From a virus, in the IMG/VR virus record IMGVR_UViG_3300045243_000079, positions 1-45,073 of that record: DNA of 45,073 nucleotides, one strand, 5' to 3'. The notes below the pieces were generated by a model. That model was not told the origin of the DNA and did not search any database. It was given only the letters and a program-made list of their open reading frames with translations. The position numbers and the translations under genes were made by a program. Shown piece by piece: positions 31,307 through 39,703 of the stretch (positions are counted from its first letter, which is position 1; each line of letters starts with the position of its first letter).

Positions 31307-31329
31307 GGTATACCCTAAAAATTTTTAGG
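31307..31329 (-). promoter_or_regulatory. Conserved AT-rich palindromic element, copy 3 (before structured RNA)
   Basis: Minus strand CCTAAAAATTTTTAGG, a perfect 16-bp palindrome, followed by GTATACC. It is a lengthened version of the CTAAATTTTAG core. It lies between tRNA-Gln and the structured RNA. The stretch 31275-31306 shows nothing else. Confidence 0.5.
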
Positions 31330-31342
31330 TGTCTAATAAAAA

Positions 31343-31416
31343 TGGTTCCCGGCGCTGGACTCGAACCAACATTCGGAGATTCAAAGTCTCCTGTCCTACC
31401 ATTAGACGAACCGGGA
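31343..31416 (-). tRNA. tRNA-Gln (UUG)
   Basis: Acceptor TCCCGGT/GCCGGGA, discriminator A, encoded CCA. Anticodon stem GGAGA/TCTCC, loop CTTTGAA (TTG), T-loop TTCGAGT. Canonical. Confidence 0.95.
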
Positions 31417-31575
31417 AAGCAAACAAATAAACCCGACCACTAAAAACAAAAACGAAATTTCAATTAAAAAGCAAACTGCCATTACCGGAATAGCTTGTCC
31501 GTTCATTGCACCTGCCGGAAATACTTTAAACCATTGTCTTATGTACAACTCAATCAGCCAATTTAACTTTCCCAT
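31402..31575 (-). CDS. Small membrane protein, 57 residues
   Basis: MGKLNWLIELYIRQWFKVFP, then a hydrophobic span PVMAVCFLIEISFLFLVVGF near residues 31-50, ending LLSRFV. GAGGG lies before the ATG. The last 15 bases overlap the 5' end of tRNA-Gln. The gene fills the gap between tRNA-Gln and tRNA-Cys. It could be a small holin-like or accessory peptide. The overlap with a tRNA and lack of homologue knowledge keep confidence moderate. Confidence 0.5.
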   Translation of the reverse strand: MGKLNWLIELYIRQWFKVFPAGAMNGQAIPVMAVCFLIEISFLFLVVGFICLLSRFV

Positions 31576-31597
31576 AAACCCTCGAAGAATATTAAAT

Positions 31598-31671
31598 TGG
31601 AGTCCCGAACAGGAATTGAACCTGTGTATCTGGTTTTGCAGACCAGAGCCTAACCACTCGACCACCGGGAC
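31598..31671 (-). tRNA. tRNA-Cys (GCA)
   Basis: Acceptor GTCCCGG/TCGGGAC, discriminator T (the usual U73 of tRNA-Cys), encoded CCA. Anticodon stem CTGGT/ACCAG, loop CTGCAAA (GCA), T-loop TTCAATT. Confidence 0.95.
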
Positions 31672-31676
31672 GCACT

Positions 31677-31752
31677 TGGTAGCCCTCGAAGGACTCGAAC
31701 CTTCATCTCCTCCTTCGTAGGGAGGCATCCTATCCAATTGGAAGAGAGGGCC
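31677..31752 (-). tRNA. tRNA-Arg (ACG)
   Basis: Acceptor GGCCCTC/GAGGGCT (G1-U72), discriminator A, encoded CCA. D-stem of three good pairs TCC/GGA, anticodon stem CCTCC/GGAGG, loop CTACGAA (ACG), T-arm GAAGG-TTCGAGT-CCTTC. Confidence 0.92.
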
Positions 31753-31761
31753 AAACAAAAA

Positions 31762-31847
31762 TGGCGGTAAGCGTTGGATTTGAACCAACATGGGTTTCAC
31801 CCCGCTTGTTTAGCAAACAAGTGCCTTAACCGTTCAGCCAGCTTACC
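31762..31847 (-). tRNA. tRNA-Ser (GCU)
   Basis: Class II tRNA. Acceptor GGTAAGC/GCTTACC, discriminator G, encoded CCA. Anticodon stem CTTGT/ACAAG, loop TTGCTAA (GCT), variable arm with a GGGT/ACCC stem, T-loop TTCAAAT. G73 and the long arm fit Ser. Confidence 0.95.
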
Positions 31848-31848
31848 T

Positions 31849-31931
31849 TGGTACGCCTAGCAGGAGTCGAACCTGCATTTACAGCTCCGGTTACGGCTAA
31901 AGAGGTAGAAGCTCTCCCCGGCTATAGGCGC
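31849..31931 (-). tRNA. tRNA-like gene, apparent anticodon UCU (Arg), D-arm missing
   Basis: Acceptor GCGCCTA/TAGGCGT, discriminator A, encoded CCA, and T-arm GCAGG-TTCGACT-CCTGC are canonical. The best anticodon arm is GAGAG-CTTCTAC-CTCTT (TCT). Only eight bases (TAGCCGGG) then remain for the D-arm, while the variable region is about 23 bases with a CCG/CGG stem. An alternative three-bp D-stem AGC/GCT leaves no anticodon stem. Identity is uncertain: it may be an unusual or decayed tRNA. Confidence 0.6.
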
Positions 31932-31933
31932 AT

Positions 31934-32326
31934 TTATTTCTTGTAAAAACCAAATCGACCTTTAATACAATCTGGAAGATTGGTCACATAAATAATACTA
32001 TTTTTCACAAAACCTTTTGTTGCTTTTTTACCGGGATGATTGAAATCACTTTCGGCTAACTTCTTGTCTGTAACTTCAATGATTCTCTTCTCAATCACCT
32101 GTAAATACTCTTCATCAGGTTCACCAATTATTATATCATCAATTACCAACAAGTCAAGCTCTTTGTGCATGTCTACCAAACAAACGAATTTTCTTATATC
32201 CTCGGACCAGAGCACGTCTTGTGGCTGGAGCTCACTTACTCTACCCCAGAAAGGGTAAATATCTGATTTTTCGTCAACTGTGATGACTCTTAAGTAAAGA
32301 ACCCAAGCCTCTTGCTTTAGATGCAT
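31934..32326 (-). CDS. Unknown protein, 130 residues
   Basis: Alpha/beta sequence beginning MHLKQEAWVLYLRVITVDEK, with acidic DIIIGEPDEEY in the middle and a basic end GRFGFYKK. AAGGAAG precedes the ATG, and the start overlaps the end of the sigma factor gene by 10 bases, so they are co-transcribed. No family recognised. A small partner of the sigma factor is conceivable only from position. Confidence 0.75.
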   Translation of the reverse strand: MHLKQEAWVLYLRVITVDEKSDIYPFWGRVSELQPQDVLWSEDIRKFVCLVDMHKELDLLVIDDIIIGEPDEEYLQVIEKRIIEVTDKKLAESDFNHPGKKATKGFVKNSIIYVTNLPDCIKGRFGFYKK

Positions 32327-33177
32327 AAATCTTCCTTAAAAATTTCTCTGGCCCCCTGTATTTCATTGCGGATTAAGAATACGCCCCTATCAAACAAGCT
32401 TCTGACGGTGGATGGTCGTTTGCCAAGAATTTTTCCAATTTCAACAAAATCTTTTGAGTTACCATCCAGCCCTATGTGAAGTTTTATCACTTCTTTTTGA
32501 AGGTCGGTGATTCCTTTGGTACGGTTCAGATATTTTTCTGTGTCCATTAAGCTTATTCTTTTTTCCAAATCCACATTTCTCATTTTCAACACATGATGTA
32601 AGTTAGTATCCTCAATAGATGTTGGGTAATGACTAAGCTCCGAATCTTTGTTTATATCCCCACCATGCCCAAACCCTCTGAACGAATGAATTTCTTTTTT
32701 TGAAATTTTTGCGTTTGGATTATCATTTAGCTTTTTTACAGCTCTGTAGAATGAGTATTGAAGGTTTACTGGAAGATGCACAAGGCGACCCTTTTCCATC
32801 AAGCCTCTTCCAATACGCTGATGAATCCAGTAAGTGGCATACGTGGATAGCCGGACTTGGTTTCTTACTTTGAACTTATCTACAGCTCGAATAAGACCTA
32901 CATTACCTTCTTGAATCATATCCTCAAAGTCAAACCCCATACCAGCAGCATGCCTATAGAGGTTGGCTATTTTAAGAACCAAGAATTGGTTATTTTCAAT
33001 TAGGAAGTTTCTGGCCTCAAGGTCCCCCTTAGAGGCTCTTATCAAGAGCTTGCGCTCAGATTCTCTATCTAAAATCGTTATAGGTTTAAAAGATGGGAGA
33101 TGCAAGTAAGGGTCTTTCTTTAACAGATTTAAACTATCATACTTCAATTGGTCCTCAATGTCAAGCCAAACCTTCAA
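32317..33177 (-). CDS. Sigma70-family RNA polymerase sigma factor
   Basis: A 286-residue factor that should redirect host RNA polymerase. Region 2 (about 55-125) is close to primary sigmas: ARNFLIENNQFLVLKIANLY, DFEDMIQEGNVGLIRAVDKF, then STYATYWIHQRIGRG. After a shortened region 3, region 4 (about 225-280) has the HTH FVEIGKILGKRPSTVRSLF. Region 1.1 is absent. It starts at TTG (33175-33177) with AGGA upstream and overlaps the helicase stop by 17 bases. It is the prime candidate for reading the repeated CTAAATTTTAG element. Confidence 0.92.
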   Translation of the reverse strand: MKVWLDIEDQLKYDSLNLLKKDPYLHLPSFKPITILDRESERKLLIRASKGDLEARNFLIENNQFLVLKIANLYRHAAGMGFDFEDMIQEGNVGLIRAVDKFKVRNQVRLSTYATYWIHQRIGRGLMEKGRLVHLPVNLQYSFYRAVKKLNDNPNAKISKKEIHSFRGFGHGGDINKDSELSHYPTSIEDTNLHHVLKMRNVDLEKRISLMDTEKYLNRTKGITDLQKEVIKLHIGLDGNSKDFVEIGKILGKRPSTVRSLFDRGVFLIRNEIQGAREIFKEDLCI

Positions 33178-34639
33178 TAAGTGATTTCCTGCTCTTAAGA
33201 ATTTTGTTTACCTGCTCGTCCGTAAGGTTTTTGAAACCATCCCCATCTTCGTTTATATAACCAGAGATGGCCTCTCTCTGGTCAAGAAGGTCCAAAACAT
33301 TCTCTTCGATGGTTTCGGCAGCTATCAAGTTATAAATAAAAATGTTCTTGTGTTTTGAGTTAATGCGTGATATTCTACCCTCAAGTTGGGTTCGAGCGGA
33401 GGCGTTGTAGAGCTGATTCAACATAATCATGTGAGCACAATTCTCTAAGTTCTTTCCTCTCTGAGCGGCTTTAGTTATAAACAACCAATCTCTTTTTCCT
33501 TCCTTGAACTCATCGAAGTGCAAGTCTCTGGTAGAATCGTTCTGACCTGTATAAAATCCAATTCGCTTCCCCATCGATTTAACTATCTTTGCCGAAGCCA
33601 AGAGAGGGTCTAAGTAGGTTGAATAAACAATCCCCTGTTGGTTTCCAAGAGATGCCACTAAGTTCATCAGGGCTTGCCCTTTTGCCGAAACGGTTTCTGG
33701 GTTTGGTTCGTCTTTCCAGTTTCCAAGCTTCCCATCACAAATCCTAAGAAGGTTGTAAAGAAGCTCAGACCCTTTAATCTGTCTGTTTTGGTATTTGCGA
33801 ATCTCTTCAGTATAGGCTTTATTTTGGCAAGGCAATAAGTCAACACGGATGTTTTTAATAATCTTTTCTGGTAACTGTACAGCAACATCTGAGTATGTAC
33901 GTTTTAAATAGAACTTATTCATAAACTCTTTAAGTTCACGAAGAGATTCAATATTCTTTGGCCCTACAATTTTTTCCTCACACTTCAGGGTCTTGTAAAT
34001 AGTTTTGAAGTATCTCTTCTCAATTCTACAGAATCTTGTTTTGAAGTCCTCGAAGCTAATAAGACCTGGGCTAATGAGCTCAATGTGGCTGTAGATTTCA
34101 GCCAGAGATATTTCCATACTGGTGGCATTTAGAATTAAAACTCTCTGCGCCTTATCAGTCATTTGTTTAATTGCAGCGAAAGTTTTACTATCGGCGTTTT
34201 TGAACATACCTTCATCCAAAACAATCAACCTCCAGGGAACCTTCATCAATTGTTCGATTCGGATTCTGGCGGTTGGATATCCCAAAATAAGAACGTTCCA
34301 CTTTCGGTCTAGATATTTACAGTTTTTATCCGACTCATCCCCAATGAGAGGGGTAAGGGGTGTATGGGCTTTTATTGTTTTGAACCAGTCTGGTCGGCAA
34401 GCTTTAGGGCAAATAATTAGTGTATCGTTTCGAGAAAGCTCCTCCGTATTGTGGAGAAGCTGAATTGCTGAAATACTTTGGACCGTTTTTCCCAGACCAA
34501 CATCGTCTCCGAGGATAAGTCTTGGGGTGCTTTGCACTGCAGCAACCCCAACCTTTTGAAATGGGTACAATTCAAGTCCGTAAACCCCAGGGATGGTTAA
34601 CTGTATTGACTTTAATGATTTTATTTGCGACAATTCCAT
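33161..34639 (-). CDS. SNF2-type DEAD/DEAH helicase
   Basis: A 492-residue superfamily 2 ATPase. Motif I is LGDDVGLGKT (43-52), Ia LIICPKACRPDW, II VLDEGMFK (DEGM rather than DEAH), III LNATSM, and VI QLEGRISRIN near the end after AAQRGKNLENC. It probably remodels DNA or protein-DNA complexes in replication, repair or transcription. I start at MELSQIKSLKSIQL because AAAGAG is seven bases upstream; ten further codons lack a ribosome site. Upstream, 34640-34745 contains one degenerate copy of the AT-rich element at 34711-34728 and nothing else clear. Confidence 0.9.
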   Translation of the reverse strand: MELSQIKSLKSIQLTIPGVYGLELYPFQKVGVAAVQSTPRLILGDDVGLGKTVQSISAIQLLHNTEELSRNDTLIICPKACRPDWFKTIKAHTPLTPLIGDESDKNCKYLDRKWNVLILGYPTARIRIEQLMKVPWRLIVLDEGMFKNADSKTFAAIKQMTDKAQRVLILNATSMEISLAEIYSHIELISPGLISFEDFKTRFCRIEKRYFKTIYKTLKCEEKIVGPKNIESLRELKEFMNKFYLKRTYSDVAVQLPEKIIKNIRVDLLPCQNKAYTEEIRKYQNRQIKGSELLYNLLRICDGKLGNWKDEPNPETVSAKGQALMNLVASLGNQQGIVYSTYLDPLLASAKIVKSMGKRIGFYTGQNDSTRDLHFDEFKEGKRDWLFITKAAQRGKNLENCAHMIMLNQLYNASARTQLEGRISRINSKHKNIFIYNLIAAETIEENVLDLLDQREAISGYINEDGDGFKNLTDEQVNKILKSRKSLIEGLA

Positions 34640-34745
34640 AGAACTACTCTTTCCAGTACAATAAAACATAAATTATCAATGTCCAGGGTAAAAAGACTGG
34701 CATTATTAAAGTAATACTACAATTTTAGAGAAGTTTAAATCTATT

Positions 34746-35876
34746 TTAGGAGGTTTCTATTAGTAACGTTGATAAGTCTAAATTGGCTTGGGCGGGAACC
34801 TGAAAATCTGTTACCGTGTAAAACAGCGCCGGAGAAGACATTTCATAAACCCCACCTTGGATAAGGTTTAGACTGATATACCCAGTAGCATCGCTGATTG
34901 ACTCCACGTAGTCTTTTGTAGCCAACATTGAAGACCCTGGGCTGTAGGGATAATTTGAAACAAGCTTTGCCCTAAACATTATGTTTGAAATAGGGCTTCC
35001 AGCAGCATCGGTTAAGTAGCAGTAACAAGCACATAGGTTTGGAGATGGGGCCGTTGGTTGGAACGTAGTACAAGAGATATCAACTTCGGCATCGCCATTA
35101 ACTATTAGTGAGTATGGTTGTGTTGGGAAGGATATGAATGACTTGAAGAACAGGACGTTGAAAGTACCTGTAGGCAGACCAAAAACAACCTGTCCGTTTA
35201 TGTCTGTTATTCCGACAGCCAACGTGATTTGGTTGGTTGTATTTTTTATAGTTACTTTTATGTCTGGGATAGGCAGTGAGTTCTGGTCGGTGAACACAAA
35301 AGTAATTTGATTACTTCCGGCGATTGGTTGAATAATAGAAATGATTGTATCTAAATCAGTCTCTATGGCGTTCAAGCCGGAAAGAAGTGTAGACTCTTGG
35401 GCCATGTTGTTATCGATGTCTTCAACAAGACCTAAAATTGAAAGAGAGGTATTCTGAGAGGCAATATCTGACGAATCGATTTGAATGGCTGGATTGACCA
35501 ACAACTTTGCAGCCACGGCGCTGGCGATGGCTAAAGTGTTTACAGTTGCGGTGATGCTCGTGAAAACTATTTCTTCAATCGCTGCTCCTGGGTACAAGAC
35601 ATCCGAGTTTTCATAATAGGCGCAGTACGTCTGTGCCGTATTGTCGACAGATTGGTTAAAGTTTACGCTGTACAGCCCAGGTTGATTTACGGGGTCGTTT
35701 TCCGTTAAGGGGACAGATGTGAACGTAGAGCTGAAGGAAGTTCCAGTCCAATAAAAAAGGTCACTAGTTCTTTGGAGAATGACAACAGGAGTTTGTCCAG
35801 TAACCCCAACTGAGTTCGAGGTTATCAGCAATTTTAACGGGTAGATAGAGCCTATTGGAAGGGCCATAATAATCAC
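34746..35876 (-). CDS. Structural protein with Ig/transthyretin-like repeat domains
   Basis: 376 residues. The N-terminal 100 residues are beta-rich (LPIGSIYPLKLLITSNSVG). A helical middle (150-185) is followed by two beta-sandwich-like units with the carboxypeptidase-regulatory pattern: IPDIKVTIKNTTNQ..DINGQVVFGLPTG and SPISNIMFRAKL..DATGYISLNLIQGG. Such domains decorate phage tails and baseplates. The start is a GTG with AAGGAG four bases before it; an ATG three codons on is an alternative. Copy 4 of the AT-rich element lies just upstream. Confidence 0.8.
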   Translation of the reverse strand: MIIMALPIGSIYPLKLLITSNSVGVTGQTPVVILQRTSDLFYWTGTSFSSTFTSVPLTENDPVNQPGLYSVNFNQSVDNTAQTYCAYYENSDVLYPGAAIEEIVFTSITATVNTLAIASAVAAKLLVNPAIQIDSSDIASQNTSLSILGLVEDIDNNMAQESTLLSGLNAIETDLDTIISIIQPIAGSNQITFVFTDQNSLPIPDIKVTIKNTTNQITLAVGITDINGQVVFGLPTGTFNVLFFKSFISFPTQPYSLIVNGDAEVDISCTTFQPTAPSPNLCACYCYLTDAAGSPISNIMFRAKLVSNYPYSPGSSMLATKDYVESISDATGYISLNLIQGGVYEMSSPALFYTVTDFQVPAQANLDLSTLLIETS

Positions 35877-35888
35877 ACTTCTCCTTAC

Positions 35889-35912
35889 AATAGGCTAAAA
35901 TTTAACGTTTTT
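35889..35912 (-). promoter_or_regulatory. Conserved AT-rich palindromic element, copy 4
   Basis: Minus strand AAAAACGTTAAATTTTAGCC followed by TATTG and AAGGAG. It overlaps the stop of the upstream gene and ends just before the ribosome site of the structural gene. Confidence 0.6.
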
Positions 35913-36195
35913 ACTTCTTGGGTTGTTGAAACAATCTAGATACTGCGGAGTGTTTCAAAATGTCGGTATAGACCAAAACATCTGTATCGGTACAGTTCAA
36001 ATAGTCCCAAATAATACTCGAAACTTCCTCAGTTTTTACCGAGGCACCTACAATCACGCATTTATCATACTTATTAATGATGGATAAAAAGTTGGTGTTT
36101 ACTCCAACTAAGTTTAGAAACTTTACCTTGTCTTCGTCCGAAAGTGTATTAAAACCTTTAACAACATCTTCCGGTACGGTAGTAGAAATTTCCAT
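35911..36195 (-). CDS. Unknown protein, 94 residues, behind a strong promoter
   Basis: Begins MEISTTVPEDVVKGFNTLSD, then an alpha/beta region FLSIINKYDKCVIVGASVKT and TDVLVYTDILKH. It is preceded by a near-consensus sigma70 promoter (36228-36256) and GGAG, so it is probably expressed early although it sits among late structural genes. This makes a host-takeover role plausible. No family recognised. Confidence 0.78.
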   Translation of the reverse strand: MEISTTVPEDVVKGFNTLSDEDKVKFLNLVGVNTNFLSIINKYDKCVIVGASVKTEEVSSIIWDYLNCTDTDVLVYTDILKHSAVSRLFQQPKK

Positions 36196-36227
36196 AAAAT
36201 CTCCTTAACGTAGATTATTTTAACAGT

Positions 36228-36256
36228 ATTATACTTCTTTTAAAGTCGGTTATCAA
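36228..36256 (-). promoter_or_regulatory. Strong sigma70-type promoter
   Basis: TTGATA, exactly 17 bases, TATAAT on the minus strand: 5/6 and 6/6 matches. It lies between two genes, 33 bases before the 94-residue protein. This is the best host-type promoter in the window. Confidence 0.8.
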
Positions 36257-36260
36257 GCGA

Positions 36261-37850
36261 TTAGAAAGAAAGGATAACTGGTATAGGTAAGTTAGCTTTA
36301 AAGGTATCCCAAGAGGTAAACCAATTAGTCGTATTAGAATCTGTCCCCCCCTGATTAAGGACTTGAAATCCTCCCGAAGAATCAATATCGGTGGCTAAAA
36401 CACTACCAACCTCCGGCAATTTTCCGGTTAGGGAGGCAATTATTTTTGTCTGGGTCCCCCCACTAGATGACAGTAGTGAGAATGTTTGGGCCGTCGATCC
36501 TGTTATTGCTGTAGAGCATCTAAATTTATTAGTAACCGTTAACGTGTTACTTGCGGTAAAGGTTATTGTCCCCCCAGTTTTACCCGTAAGCGTTAAGTTA
36601 GCTATTGATAAAGGTGTTGGCAATTGGACTACCACGGCAGCAGCCTGACAGTCCACAGAAAATATTTCCGTTCCGTCCCCAACAACAGTTCCCGTAGTAT
36701 ATGTAAGTGTAGCTGCTGCTCCGCCCAGAGCTGGCCGACCTGATAGGGTTAAGGTACCAGCTGTATTAATTGTTTGAGACGACATGGCCAGAAATCCACC
36801 GCTACCCTGCCAGGTACCTGTACTGTTAAATACAAGAGAGGCCGTTCCGGTTAAGTTTGTTGCTAAGTTTAGCCCGCCCGTATTTATGGTGAACGCACCG
36901 TTTATAATAGCAGCGGTTGTGGCTGTAGTTATTGTTCCAGATATAGCCCAAGCACTTGACAAAACAAGAGTTGTTGGGCCTCCACCGCTCGAAAGCGTCA
37001 GATTTCCGAAATTAACAGCAAACGCTCCGCTGAAAGTAGTGGTCCCGTTGATGTTGTCCGTCCAGGTGCCAGTTCCGTTTAGGGCACTTAGAAGGGTGAC
37101 TGTTGCGGTTCCTGTTCCATGAGAAATATTGAACCAGTTAAAGGCTCCCGTGTTGAAGGTTATGTTCCCACGAATATTGAGAGTCTGACCGTTGGCATTA
37201 AATGTACCACCAGAATTAGTTACAGCAGAGTTGGCACTACCTGCAAATGTACAGCCTGTAGTCATCGTCACTGTCCCATTTAAAACCAAAGGATAGGCGT
37301 TGGCCGAAGAATTCATGGCCCAGTTTCCCGTTCCCGCCATAGTCATGTTTTGGGTCGAAATACAGGCCCCAGCTCCCGTAAGATTTCCGTTGGAGGTGAT
37401 TCCGTTTCCTGTAACAGTCACGGTTCCAGTTGGAAACCCTAAATTCCCAACGGTGGCAGTTCCCCCGGCAATTGCTATACTTCCCGTTGTTTGAAGGTTG
37501 AGGGTGCTTATGACTTTAGTGCTAGGAGTAAACGTACCTCCGCTTCCCATAACCCAAGTTGCCGAAGAAGTTAAAGTCATCCCCGAAACAAACGTTACGT
37601 TTCCAGTTGTCGTCAGCTGATTGGAGTGTGTAAGAGTTCCTGTATAACCAGTGCAGTCCACCACAGCGCAGGCCGAGGTCACGTTCACCGTGAGGTCACT
37701 GGTCGAAGTGGCACCGAGCGTTGCCGTGTCGGTAGCAACTGGAAAAGTCCCAGTATTTATAGCACTTATTGGGCTAACCGTAGACCACGAAGCATTAGCG
37801 TTCCAGTTGAGTGTTCCACCGGTATTTCTTAAGAAATAAGTTGTGGCCAT
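36261..37850 (-). CDS. Thr/Gly/Ala-rich beta-structured virion protein
   Basis: 529 residues with very few charged residues and continuous short beta repeats (SGMTLTSSATWVMGSGGTFT, LNIRGNITFN, NFGNLTLSSGGGPTTLVL). This is the composition of beta-helix or fibre shafts. It begins MATTYFLRNTGGTLNWNANA, a start seen in phage structural proteins. It probably belongs to the tail-tip or fibre assembly with the two neighbours. AAGGAA lies eleven bases upstream of the ATG. No enzymatic motif is visible. Confidence 0.8.
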   Translation of the reverse strand: MATTYFLRNTGGTLNWNANASWSTVSPISAINTGTFPVATDTATLGATSTSDLTVNVTSACAVVDCTGYTGTLTHSNQLTTTGNVTFVSGMTLTSSATWVMGSGGTFTPSTKVISTLNLQTTGSIAIAGGTATVGNLGFPTGTVTVTGNGITSNGNLTGAGACISTQNMTMAGTGNWAMNSSANAYPLVLNGTVTMTTGCTFAGSANSAVTNSGGTFNANGQTLNIRGNITFNTGAFNWFNISHGTGTATVTLLSALNGTGTWTDNINGTTTFSGAFAVNFGNLTLSSGGGPTTLVLSSAWAISGTITTATTAAIINGAFTINTGGLNLATNLTGTASLVFNSTGTWQGSGGFLAMSSQTINTAGTLTLSGRPALGGAAATLTYTTGTVVGDGTEIFSVDCQAAAVVVQLPTPLSIANLTLTGKTGGTITFTASNTLTVTNKFRCSTAITGSTAQTFSLLSSSGGTQTKIIASLTGKLPEVGSVLATDIDSSGGFQVLNQGGTDSNTTNWFTSWDTFKANLPIPVILSF

Positions 37851-37863
37851 TTATTTTTATTCC

Positions 37864-39693
37864 TTAAACGTACAGAACATTGAACCAGCAGTCCGCCGAT
37901 CCAATTGTTTTTGTTGGCCCCGTGGAGCTATTACAAACAACAATACCTGTTGAAAAGAACCTACCATACTTTGTGAAGGAATACGAAAAGCTTGTTTGGG
38001 CCGGTACAAAAAATATAACGATAGGAACAGCGGTATCCGCTGGGAGCGACGTAGCGTTATGAAGCTGAATGAACTGGCCCGACGTTTTTGAATTGTATCC
38101 CGTTAGTGACAAAAATACCCCAGCCGAGGCTTTAACAACGTGGTTTGTTTCATAGGCCGTCGAATCCGCTGAACTTGGTGTATAAGTGTTGGTTGAGTCT
38201 GGTTGGTCCTTGACAGGTTGTGCCACCCCACTACCGTCAACCCTCAATAGACCGCCGGTGGTTAAGCTCAGTGGGGATGACTGGGCCGTTGTATATGAAG
38301 GAGCGGATGTTGTTACAGCACCTAAAGTTAATCCACCTTTTTGACCAGAAGTTGTTGAACCCTGGGAAACCTGAAGTCCTGTTACAGAGGCGTCCAGCGC
38401 AATACCATTAGTGGTCCCAATGTTAGAGGTAACCGTACCAGAAACAATCCAAGGAGAAGTGCTTTGAGTAACGGCTACGGTTGCTGGGAAGTTGGAGACG
38501 GTTACCGACCCACTGTCCACAATTGTGTGGACAACATCTGAACCAAGAGAGACTTTATTGGTTGTACCTGGGGTAGTCTGGTCTATCCCAACCTTACCCA
38601 AAAGATTTGTTCCAGCTGGAAGGGCATTTGTAATGGCCGTAACAGCCGTTAAAGTTCCAGAATCTACAACGGTATGTAGATTTGTCCCGGTGGGTTGAAC
38701 AACGGTCACATTTCCTGTCACAACGGTTGTAGACCCGCCGTCTACAATGACGTGACCAATAACATTTGTTCCAGCTGGAAGTGCGTTGGTTATGGAGGTC
38801 ACAGAGGAAACAGCCACGGTTCCACTTATTGGTTGAACAGTACTGGAGCCATCAACGATTAATTTTCCAGCAGCTGTTATTTGAAGAGCGGCTTGCTGGC
38901 CATTAGCAAGAGTTGGTAAGCTAGTATTGAATATACCACCAGATAGGGTCGATTTGGTGGCCGCTGTTCCAGCAGCTACTGATCCTTCAGTTTGGTTATA
39001 CACATGCAAAGCGTGGTCAGAGCTTTCTATGTAATCTGCATTACCACTCCCAGTATCAAAAGAATATAATAGGTCGGTTGTTAAAATACCAAGCTGACCC
39101 GCAGGTATGGAACTACCATCATTCTGCCACAACGCCGCAGGGTTTCCAAAAGTATCGGTTATTTGAGTTTTTTGTGCCCCGCTGGTTTGTGTGGCAGCTA
39201 AGGCCAGTGCGGAAGTATTCAAGTTTGTCCCCGCATTGGCAGTGACAGAACCAGAAACAACCCAAGGGGATGTACTTTGTGTTACCGCCTGGATTGCGGG
39301 AAAGTTTGAAACGGCTATAGAACCGCTGTCCACTATCGTATGAATAACATCTGAGCCTAAGGAAACCTTATTAGTTGTTCCCGGCGTAGTTTGGTCTATC
39401 CCTACTTTTCCCAGTAGGTTTGTACCCGCAGGGAGGGCATTTGCGATGGCGGTAACCGACGAAACTGTGGTTATGACCCCAGAATCCACCACTGTGTGTA
39501 AATTTATTCCGGCAGGCTGCACTACTGTGACGTTCCCAGATAAGGTGATGGAGCCGGAGATAGGCATCGGGGATTGGTCACTAGCAATAACAACTGGGAT
39601 TGAAGATGCCGATACTTTTTGACCAACGGTAGGTAGCGTAGACCCAAACCAAGAGGCGAGGTCTAATTTTGTATTAATATCTATTGAAGGCAT
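37864..39693 (-). CDS. Tail or fibre structural protein with internal duplication
   Basis: 609 residues. The start leads into [20 protein letters not shown] and [10 protein letters not shown], a sequence style recurrent in phage virion proteins. Two copies of a unit of about 100 residues are present (near residues 53-155 and 325-430), sharing [20 protein letters not shown] and the [15 protein letters not shown] stretch. The last 100 residues form a separate beta domain ([20 protein letters not shown]). AAGGA precedes the ATG. It is co-oriented with the fibre genes on both sides. Confidence 0.82.
   Translation of the reverse strand: MPSIDINTKLDLASWFGSTLPTVGQKVSASSIPVVIASDQSPMPISGSITLSGNVTVVQPAGINLHTVVDSGVITTVSSVTAIANALPAGTNLLGKVGIDQTTPGTTNKVSLGSDVIHTIVDSGSIAVSNFPAIQAVTQSTSPWVVSGSVTANAGTNLNTSALALAATQTSGAQKTQITDTFGNPAALWQNDGSSIPAGQLGILTTDLLYSFDTGSGNADYIESSDHALHVYNQTEGSVAAGTAATKSTLSGGIFNTSLPTLANGQQAALQITAAGKLIVDGSSTVQPISGTVAVSSVTSITNALPAGTNVIGHVIVDGGSTTVVTGNVTVVQPTGTNLHTVVDSGTLTAVTAITNALPAGTNLLGKVGIDQTTPGTTNKVSLGSDVVHTIVDSGSVTVSNFPATVAVTQSTSPWIVSGTVTSNIGTTNGIALDASVTGLQVSQGSTTSGQKGGLTLGAVTTSAPSYTTAQSSPLSLTTGGLLRVDGSGVAQPVKDQPDSTNTYTPSSADSTAYETNHVVKASAGVFLSLTGYNSKTSGQFIQLHNATSLPADTAVPIVIFFVPAQTSFSYSFTKYGRFFSTGIVVCNSSTGPTKTIGSADCWFNVLYV
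38410..39535 (-). repeat. Intragenic duplication of a ~300-bp unit
   Basis: Copy A (about 39225-39535) and copy B (about 38410-38712) encode nearly identical protein segments, but many third codon positions differ (for example in the [12 protein letters not shown] stretch). The duplication is therefore old and maintained at protein level. Confidence 0.7.
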
Positions 39694-39703
39694 TTGTTCA
39701 TCC

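Noticed and set aside
31402-31800. Longer reading of the small membrane protein frame beginning at 31800
   Set aside because: The extension runs through tRNA-Cys, tRNA-Arg and part of tRNA-Ser; only the last 57 codons have a ribosome site and coding character.
36391-37839. Series of plus-strand frames opposite the beta-rich structural gene
   Set aside because: Val/Pro-rich shadows of the Thr/Gly codons on the minus strand; no starts with ribosome sites.
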